Positions 58,731-64,000 of a DNA stretch of 64,000 nucleotides are shown in pieces. The position numbers and the translations under genes are program-made. The first letter of the stretch is position 1. The number at the start of each line of letters is the position of its first letter. The notes beneath the pieces were generated by a model that saw only the letters and a program-made list of their open reading frames with translations, was not told the origin of the DNA and ran no database searches. The DNA comes from Paenibacillus_AR mesotrionivorans. Lineage in GTDB: Bacteria > Bacillota > Bacilli > Paenibacillales > NBRC-103111. The stretch covers positions 1 to 64,000 of the forward strand of contig NZ_JBJURJ010000002.1 of NCBI RefSeq assembly GCF_046098205.1. The letters run 5' to 3'.

Positions 58731-61700
58731 TTATTTAATTTGCACATCAAAAGCATCAAGTTCTTTCATTTTATGTGCTCTGTAAAATGCTCCAAGAGCT
58801 CTGCCAGCAGCTTGGTTTTCTTCACTTTGTACAGGCTCGACATGAGCCCCTGCGCCTCCTTGCTTCGTGGATGCATATGGGAATTCATCATAATCGAAAC
58901 CATCAGGAGGAGGACCCTTCAGCTTTCTTATTTCTTTTTGTGCATGATACCGATTTCTGTCAGCCTCATTCGGGCCACTTCCTTTTTGAAGATTTTTCAA
59001 TGAGTGGCCTTTCTTTTGGGCATTATCTAACATCCTGGCATGGTTAGGATATTGAGCTCTTGAAATAACAAAAGCCGGTTTTTTAGTCTCATCTACATCT
59101 TTTAGATTTGTATAAATATCTGTGACCAGTTGTGCCGCCGTCTTTAATTCAGCATCACCCAATTTTCCATCTTTTTCAGACTCCAGATTTGAAATAATAC
59201 TTTCCAATTTTTCCAACTTTTCTTTTATCATTTTTTTATTCTCTTCATCTTCTATATTCTCCACTTTAATCCAAAACCCTTTTATTTTTTTCCATAATTC
59301 TTCTTCATTACTCGCCATCATCACCACATTGCGGCTGCCCTTCTTTTCCACCCACAGCTTGTGGCTTTCGCTGCCGATGCTGAAGCGGACCATGAGACCG
59401 GAAACAGCTCCCTTGATCTTTTCCGCGCCTTTTAGGGCCAGCTCCTTGCCGGACTTCAGCAGATTCTTGCCGAAGGTAATGAGGCGGGTGTGGATGCCTC
59501 CCTTGACGGTGCCGACGAAGTCTCCTCCGCCCTTGGCATCTCCCTTCTTGCCGCCGCTGCCGGCGCCTGCCTTATTGCTCTTGCCTGCACCATCCTTGCC
59601 ACTAGCAGCTCCGACACCTGCTAAACCTGCCAGGAGCTGAGTGCCGTTGCCCAGCACTGAGCCGGTTTGTTTCTCCGCATCGTCCACCAGACCTGAGGCT
59701 TCCTCTGTCACCTGATCGATGAGCCCACCTACCTTATTCACCGGCTGCTCCAGCGGCTTCATCAGGCTCTGGACGGGACTGGATTCCGCCACCTTGTTGA
59801 TCAGCTTGTCGGCAAACGGAATATGCTTGCGCACCAGTTCCACAATGGAGGAGCCCGCTGCCGCTTCGATCCCCTTAAACACGGCCTTGATCAGCGCTGA
59901 GGGCGGGTGGGTGACGATAAAGTTCAGCACCATGTCTACCGCCTTGTTAGCCAAAAGCTTCATCAGCTGCGCCGGTTTGCCCAGGAGCATGACCTTCTCC
60001 TTGATGCTGCCCGCGGTTTCCGTTACTTTCCCCTTGATGCCCGAGAAGAAGCTGCCCGCCGCACTCTTCAGCTTTCCTGCCCCTTCATTCAGGGCCTCAG
60101 CCGGATTCTTCACGACCTCCATGGCTTGAACCGCTCCGGCGTAGATCATGGCAAAGGGGTTAAACCACGACTTGGTGGAGATGTTCATACCCGGCAAAGC
60201 CTTGTTGATGGCTCCGGCCACTTTGCCGTAGGTGCCCTTTAAGACCTTGAACACACCCTTCAGCAGCTGCAGAACCTTCATTAGCCCTTTTTCTTCCTTG
60301 CCGCCTGCCGATGCTTCCTTCTCCTTGTCTTCCTCCTCCTTGGCTGCGGGCAGAGACTTCAGCTCCCCGAACAGCCCCTTCACCAGATAACCGCCCATCC
60401 CCGCCGGACTCAGCAGCTGCTTCACATCCTGCACCTTCATGCTGCGCAGGGTGGTAACGAAGCTGAACACCGAACCTGCCTGACGGATCAGCTGCGGCAG
60501 GGTGGTGGCCAGCCACTTGATGATCTGCAGAAGGACACTGCCGCCTCCGGTAGCAAAAGCCAGCGCAATTTCCGCTGCGATTTGCGCTCCTTCCAGAAGT
60601 TTTCCAAAGATGGCCTTGAAATCGCCGTTTAGAAATTTGCTGATACCGTTTAAGACCTTGTTATACAGGGCTTGAACGCCGGCAAACAGCGTATCCAGCG
60701 ACTTGGCCATAAAATTGAGTGCAGCGGTGACGCCCTTCTTGAGGGCTGCGGCCACCTTATTCACTGCTTGAACGGCCTTGTTGACCGTCTTGTCGATAAG
60801 CCCGGTTATTTTCTTGGCAATGCCCGGGAAACGGGCGAAAACCTTATTTACCAGCCCCTTCAGGACAGTGCCCAGCCCTTGAATGGCCTTGACGATCAGC
60901 TGGCGGCCCTTTTCGATAATACCCACGGCCAAAGCCTTGGCTTTATCGAAGATGCTCTTGACGGCCTTACGCAGCTGGGTAAAGAGGAAGTTCACGGCCT
61001 TCTTCAACCCGTCCAGAGCCTGCTGGGCCTTTTCCTTGGTCCAGTCCCATGCCTTCTGGAAGATATTCCGGTCCTTCTTCTCCCCGCCATCAGCGTCCTT
61101 CTGCTTCTTGTCGGCTTCCTTCTTGGTGGAGGTGTATTCCTTGTTGGCGTCCTTCTGGGCTTGGGAGAGGGTGGCCTTGACTTCCCCTTCCTTGTCCCGG
61201 CGGATGCCGTCGATATCCCGTTTCTTCTCCACTGCCGCCGCTTTGGATTCCCGGTCGAATTCCCCGGTGGACTGGTTGATCTCGCTTTGCCATTGTCCCC
61301 GGAGCCCCTTAACCTCCGACTTGGCCGCTTCCTGCTCTGTACGCTGGTTCTGTGCCGCCTCGGTTTTTAAGGTATTGATTTGGGAGGAGGTGTCATTCTT
61401 CGCCGACTCCACTCCGGCCTCGAAGGGCTCCTTGCCCTTCTGGTATTCGCCCTTGCGGTCGGCCATGAAGCTGCTTAGGGTGGAAGTTAGTGATGGGTTG
61501 ATCCGGTCCGCCACCTCAGGCGGCAGGGCGGCTGCCCGCTTCATGGCAAAGGCGGGAGGTGTCACGGCCCGAATGGCCTTGTCGGCCCGAAGCACCGTCG
61601 GATCCGCCTTGGGCTGGATCTGGTTTTCACCGAAGTCCTGCTTGGTCTGATTCAGCTCGGTCTGCTTGGCGGCCTCCACATGGCGGGTAGCCTCGGACTG

Positions 61701-63107
61701 GAAGCCGTCGGCCTGAGACGGGTCTGCCTCTCCGGTCATGCTAATGCCGGGAGGGTTGGCTGCATAGCCCCGAGCCTGCTCCATAATTTGATCGGGATCC
61801 TCCTCAGCCTGAGAGCCTGTAGGGAAGTCCCGGAGCTGGCCAGTCTGCACGGCTCCGCCTTGCTTCTGGCTTTGGAAGCGGTCCATCCCCTTCGGCTGGG
61901 TCCGGGCTTGGATCGCAGCGGCGACTTTGGCGCTGAAACTTTGTCCGGCGGAATTGCCTGCAGGAAGTCCGGTGGGTGTAGGCACGGACGGGAGGACAGC
62001 CTGGGTTTTCTGGCGCTGCTTGTCCAGAGCACCCTTGGACACCGATACCGCCGAGCTAAAGGCGTTGACCATATCCGTAGGCGGCATCGTCCCGAGCTGC
62101 TGGAGAATGGCATCCGGGCTGTCCGCCTTAATGGCGATGGCCTTGGGCTTGGGTGGTTCCTTGCCCTTGGCTTCCGGTACCAAGCCGCTTGCTTCGGCTG
62201 CGGAACCGCCTGGTTTGGCGCTTTTGGCAGTTGCTGCAGGATCTGCTCCTGTCTGGGGCGCAGGCTGTGACCGGGCTTCTGCTGCTGCCCCGGCTGCCTC
62301 CTCCGCTTGAGCGGCATGCGGCACCTGCTCAGGGGCTTGTTCAGCCGCCCGTTCTGACGCAGGCGCAGGCTTGGCTGCTGCCTTATGCTCTGCTGCTGCC
62401 CTTGGCTCCGCTACTGCCTTAGGCTCTGCTTTATGCTCCAGTGCTGCCTTATGCTCCACTGCTGCCCGCTGATTCTGTGCGGCTGCCTTAGGCTCTGTTG
62501 ACGCCTTTTCCGCCGCTGCCGGCTGCGGTTTCACCTGCAACGCCGGAGCCAGAGCCTTAACGGACTTTTGCAAACCCTTGGATGAAGCCGCTTTGTCTTC
62601 GGCCATCTCCTTCTTGGGCTGCTCCGCATTTGAAGGCTCCATCTGGCCAACAGCGGCCATTCCCTTCGATTGTTCCGCTTCCGGTGCATTCCCTAGAGGC
62701 GCCTGTTCAGACATACCGCCGGATGCAGCCTCCGGAGGAGCAGCGTCTTGCTTCTGCCCGGCCGTCTCCGGTTTCTCCTGCTCCTGCTCCTTCTTCTTGT
62801 CATCTTCCTGTACGGAGCGCTCCAGCTCCTTCAACTGCTCCTTCTTATCCGGCTGCTTCTGTTGTTTACTTTGGGCCAGCAGCATTTGTGTGCCTTGGTA
62901 GCCGATGGTTTTTATAAGCAGCGCATATTCCTCCCGGCTGACGTTCTCCGGGTTGGCTAATACACGGTCTGTCAGCTGCTTCAGCTCGGCCCGGGTTTTT
63001 ACGGGCTCCTTTTGCGCCGTCTTCTTGGCCTGGGAGGCTTGAACAGAGCTGCTCTTGGCCGCAGAAGACGGCTCCGGTTGTTTGGCAACAGCCATCCTCG
63101 TTTGCAT
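58731..63107 (-). CDS. Tape-measure-like protein with C-terminal NucA/NucB-type DNase toxin domain
   Basis: 1458 aa; ATG 63107 with GGGGAG nine bases upstream. Parts: N-terminal helical segment (1-110); Ala/Pro/Glu/Lys low-complexity region (about 110-330); polar region to about 560; charged coiled coil (560-700) with a Lys/Asp-rich stretch; a long series of amphipathic and hydrophobic helices (about 700-1180) typical of tape measures; a pre-toxin junction (HKLWVEKKGSRNVVMMAS, about 1240-1262); AT-rich toxin part to the end. Residues 1346-1458 match NucA/NucB nucleases: ISRAQYPNHARMLDNAQKKG, DYDEFPYASTKQGG and SEENQAAG, with the catalytic-type Asp and Glu kept. No HExxH (DUF4157) motif is present. 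No other tape-measure gene exists in the locus. Confidence 0.8.
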   Translation of the reverse strand: MQTRMAVAKQPEPSSAAKSSSVQASQAKKTAQKEPVKTRAELKQLTDRVLANPENVSREEYALLIKTIGYQGTQMLLAQSKQQKQPDKKEQLKELERSVQEDDKKKEQEQEKPETAGQKQDAAPPEAASGGMSEQAPLGNAPEAEQSKGMAAVGQMEPSNAEQPKKEMAEDKAASSKGLQKSVKALAPALQVKPQPAAAEKASTEPKAAAQNQRAAVEHKAALEHKAEPKAVAEPRAAAEHKAAAKPAPASERAAEQAPEQVPHAAQAEEAAGAAAEARSQPAPQTGADPAATAKSAKPGGSAAEASGLVPEAKGKEPPKPKAIAIKADSPDAILQQLGTMPPTDMVNAFSSAVSVSKGALDKQRQKTQAVLPSVPTPTGLPAGNSAGQSFSAKVAAAIQARTQPKGMDRFQSQKQGGAVQTGQLRDFPTGSQAEEDPDQIMEQARGYAANPPGISMTGEADPSQADGFQSEATRHVEAAKQTELNQTKQDFGENQIQPKADPTVLRADKAIRAVTPPAFAMKRAAALPPEVADRINPSLTSTLSSFMADRKGEYQKGKEPFEAGVESAKNDTSSQINTLKTEAAQNQRTEQEAAKSEVKGLRGQWQSEINQSTGEFDRESKAAAVEKKRDIDGIRRDKEGEVKATLSQAQKDANKEYTSTKKEADKKQKDADGGEKKDRNIFQKAWDWTKEKAQQALDGLKKAVNFLFTQLRKAVKSIFDKAKALAVGIIEKGRQLIVKAIQGLGTVLKGLVNKVFARFPGIAKKITGLIDKTVNKAVQAVNKVAAALKKGVTAALNFMAKSLDTLFAGVQALYNKVLNGISKFLNGDFKAIFGKLLEGAQIAAEIALAFATGGGSVLLQIIKWLATTLPQLIRQAGSVFSFVTTLRSMKVQDVKQLLSPAGMGGYLVKGLFGELKSLPAAKEEEDKEKEASAGGKEEKGLMKVLQLLKGVFKVLKGTYGKVAGAINKALPGMNISTKSWFNPFAMIYAGAVQAMEVVKNPAEALNEGAGKLKSAAGSFFSGIKGKVTETAGSIKEKVMLLGKPAQLMKLLANKAVDMVLNFIVTHPPSALIKAVFKGIEAAAGSSIVELVRKHIPFADKLINKVAESSPVQSLMKPLEQPVNKVGGLIDQVTEEASGLVDDAEKQTGSVLGNGTQLLAGLAGVGAASGKDGAGKSNKAGAGSGGKKGDAKGGGDFVGTVKGGIHTRLITFGKNLLKSGKELALKGAEKIKGAVSGLMVRFSIGSESHKLWVEKKGSRNVVMMASNEEELWKKIKGFWIKVENIEDEENKKMIKEKLEKLESIISNLESEKDGKLGDAELKTAAQLVTDIYTNLKDVDETKKPAFVISRAQYPNHARMLDNAQKKGHSLKNLQKGSGPNEADRNRYHAQKEIRKLKGPPPDGFDYDEFPYASTKQGGAGAHVEPVQSEENQAAGRALGAFYRAHKMKELDAFDVQIK

Positions 63108-63118
63108 GTTTGATCACT

Positions 63119-63160
63119 CCCCTGTAAATAGACATTCACTATATAGGGTAAATACAGGGG
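63119..63160 (-). promoter_or_regulatory. 8-bp inverted repeat around a -10-like box before the toxin/tape-measure gene
   Basis: On the minus strand CCCCTGTA (63160-63153) and TACAGGGG (63126-63119) flank TATATAGT, a possible -10 box. The right arm is part of the ribosome site (AGGGGAG). It may be an operator or, in a longer transcript, a hairpin that hides the ribosome site. No good -35 was found. Confidence 0.4.
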
Positions 63161-63230
63161 GTAATTTACAGCCGGAATTGGGCGATTCCACAAAAAGAAC
63201 ATAGACCGCTATTCCTTCTCCCCGGCAAAA

Positions 63231-63253
63231 GAAAAACCACCCGAAGGTGGTTT
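63231..63253 (-). terminator. Terminator between the DUF1906 gene and the injection-system operon
   Basis: On the minus strand AAACCACC TTCG GGTGGTTT is followed by TTCTTTTG: an eight-pair stem with a stable TTCG tetraloop. It lies 67 bp after the DUF1906 stop, so the injection operon needs its own promoter in 63108-63230. Confidence 0.85.
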
Positions 63254-63319
63254 AGACGGTTTGATTTGCACATAGCTACTCATGCTGCGGTTCCCGCCGC
63301 ACCGCAGAACGATGTTTAC

Positions 63320-64000
63320 TCATTCCTCCTCCGGCTGCCCGGAGGCTTTCCGCAGCTCCGTGGCCAGGCGGTGAAACTCGTCCTGCGCCTCGGCAATATC
63401 AACGGCGGCATAAGCCGCCTTGAGAAAACCAATGATCCTGTTGGCATCATCCTTCGCCAGCATATGCTCCTCCGGCTCCTCTCCGGCATCCCCGGCAGGG
63501 TGCGGGACAGCCGGCGGGTTTGTGCTCCACCAGCCCACATCGCCTTGCGCTTCATCCAGATCCACATTGATCCCGTGCATCGGTTTACCTAAGCCTGAAG
63601 GACCGTTGTCATACTGGTAAATATGAATGCCGCCGATCCTCCGTCCCTTGCTCCAGGCATAGGTTTGCCAAAAGCCGGAGCAGGCCTGTGCCGACATAAC
63701 CGCTTCCACAATAGCCGCACTGCCGTACACGCCGGTCTGGTAATCCGGCGTTGCTTCGCTGGCCGCACGAATATATTCAACCACCGTTTTCATCTGGTCC
63801 GGCACCGCATCGAAATCCACTGCAAAGTAGATCCGGCTGCCCTTCGGCTGTCCCAACGACCGGGCGGTTTCGGCGGCGGTGACGCCGTCTGTCAGCCCGG
63901 CACTGCGGCCTCCAAGTGCGCGGCTGGCTGTTGTTTCATACACGGATACAATCTGCAGCCCCGCTGCAGTAACCGCCTCCGCCTCCTGCCTCGTCAGCCT
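63320..64000 (-). CDS. DUF1906 (glycoside-hydrolase-like, Rv2525c type) protein, N-terminus beyond window
   Basis: 227 codons are visible and the frame is open to the window edge. The TIM-barrel-like DUF1906 features are LTRQEAEAVTAAGLQIVSVYE, AAETARSLGQPKGSRIYFAVDFD, YQTGVYGSAAIVEAVMS, SGFWQTYAWSKGRRIGGIHIYQYD and the final NVDLDEAQGDVGWW. The family is related to lysozyme-like GH25 enzymes and is thought to act at the cell wall, but the reaction is not established. A C-terminal acidic extension of ~65 residues follows (GEEPEEHMLAKDDANRIIG). It is co-directional with the injection operon but separated from it by a terminator. Confidence 0.85.
   Translation of the reverse strand, partial: RLTRQEAEAVTAAGLQIVSVYETTASRALGGRSAGLTDGVTAAETARSLGQPKGSRIYFAVDFDAVPDQMKTVVEYIRAASEATPDYQTGVYGSAAIVEAVMSAQACSGFWQTYAWSKGRRIGGIHIYQYDNGPSGLGKPMHGINVDLDEAQGDVGWWSTNPPAVPHPAGDAGEEPEEHMLAKDDANRIIGFLKAAYAAVDIAEAQDEFHRLATELRKASGQPEEE

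Noticed and set aside
31782..63107. Prophage
   Set aside because: No capsid, portal, terminase, integrase, holin or endolysin gene, while DUF4255, AAA+ and LysM connector genes are typical of injection systems.
31782..63107. Type VI secretion system
   Set aside because: No TssJ/TssL/TssM membrane complex or ClpV-type ATPase; the host appears Gram-positive; hub, spike and J-like proteins are of eCIS type.

Overview
The window looks like a chromosomal segment of a Gram-positive, Paenibacillus-like member of the Bacillales. The reasons are the LplA/LplB/YtcP-type sugar transporters, YesM/YesN-type two-component pairs, AraC regulators with membrane sensor parts, strong GGAGG ribosome sites, frequent GTG/TTG starts and many plant-polysaccharide genes. 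No rRNA, tRNA, CRISPR array, transposase or prophage head/packaging gene was seen.

Positions 1-31157 are a carbohydrate and signalling region. (i) 1-8445, read leftwards: membrane-anchored AraC regulator, lipoprotein binding protein, two LplB/YtcP-type permeases, then a PL11 rhamnogalacturonan lyase cut by the window edge. (ii) 8632-12186: isoprenylcysteine-methyltransferase-like membrane protein, SGNH acetylesterase, ECF sigma factor with a frameshifted membrane anti-sigma protein, and an AraC regulator. (iii) 12322-15954: GH115 alpha-glucuronidase. (iv) 16314-19158: 7TM diguanylate cyclase with a YiiX-like cysteine hydrolase. (v) 19381-22670: a sugar ABC operon. (vi) 22885-31157: a three-part sugar sensor (anchored binding protein, histidine kinase, AraC-type response regulator) divergent from a ChvE/MmsA/MmsB monosaccharide transporter.

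Positions 31782-63107 are a contractile injection system (phage-tail-like, extracellular/eCIS type), all read leftwards. In transcription order: a 1458-residue tape-measure-like protein ending in a NucA/NucB-type DNase domain; a SMI1/KNR4-like probable immunity protein; an orphan; a 183-bp palindromic element; AAA+ ATPase; DUF4255 cap protein; sheath; tube 1; a tail-assembly-chaperone-like protein; a small DUF6760-type ORF with no normal start codon; tube 2; a Pro-rich unknown; LysM connector; gpD-like hub; gpV-like spike; PAAR tip; gp25 wedge; two gpJ-like baseplate proteins; tail protein I; and two tail fibres with S74 chaperone-type C-termini separated by a small coiled-coil gene. No capsid, portal, terminase or lysis genes are present, so this is a dedicated injection device, not a prophage. 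The nuclease and adjacent immunity-type gene suggest bacterial targets. A partial DUF1906 (glycoside-hydrolase-like) gene follows at the right edge.

Two non-coding signals stand out. Four intergenic elements of exactly 183 bp (plus one 143-bp relative) share a fixed 50/83/50 spacing of TAACGG half-sites; two of them, in the same orientation, bracket the structural injection genes. At 51289-51839, a conserved small ORF can only be translated from an ATA codon, or by a -1 slip at a G5 run next to the preceding stop.
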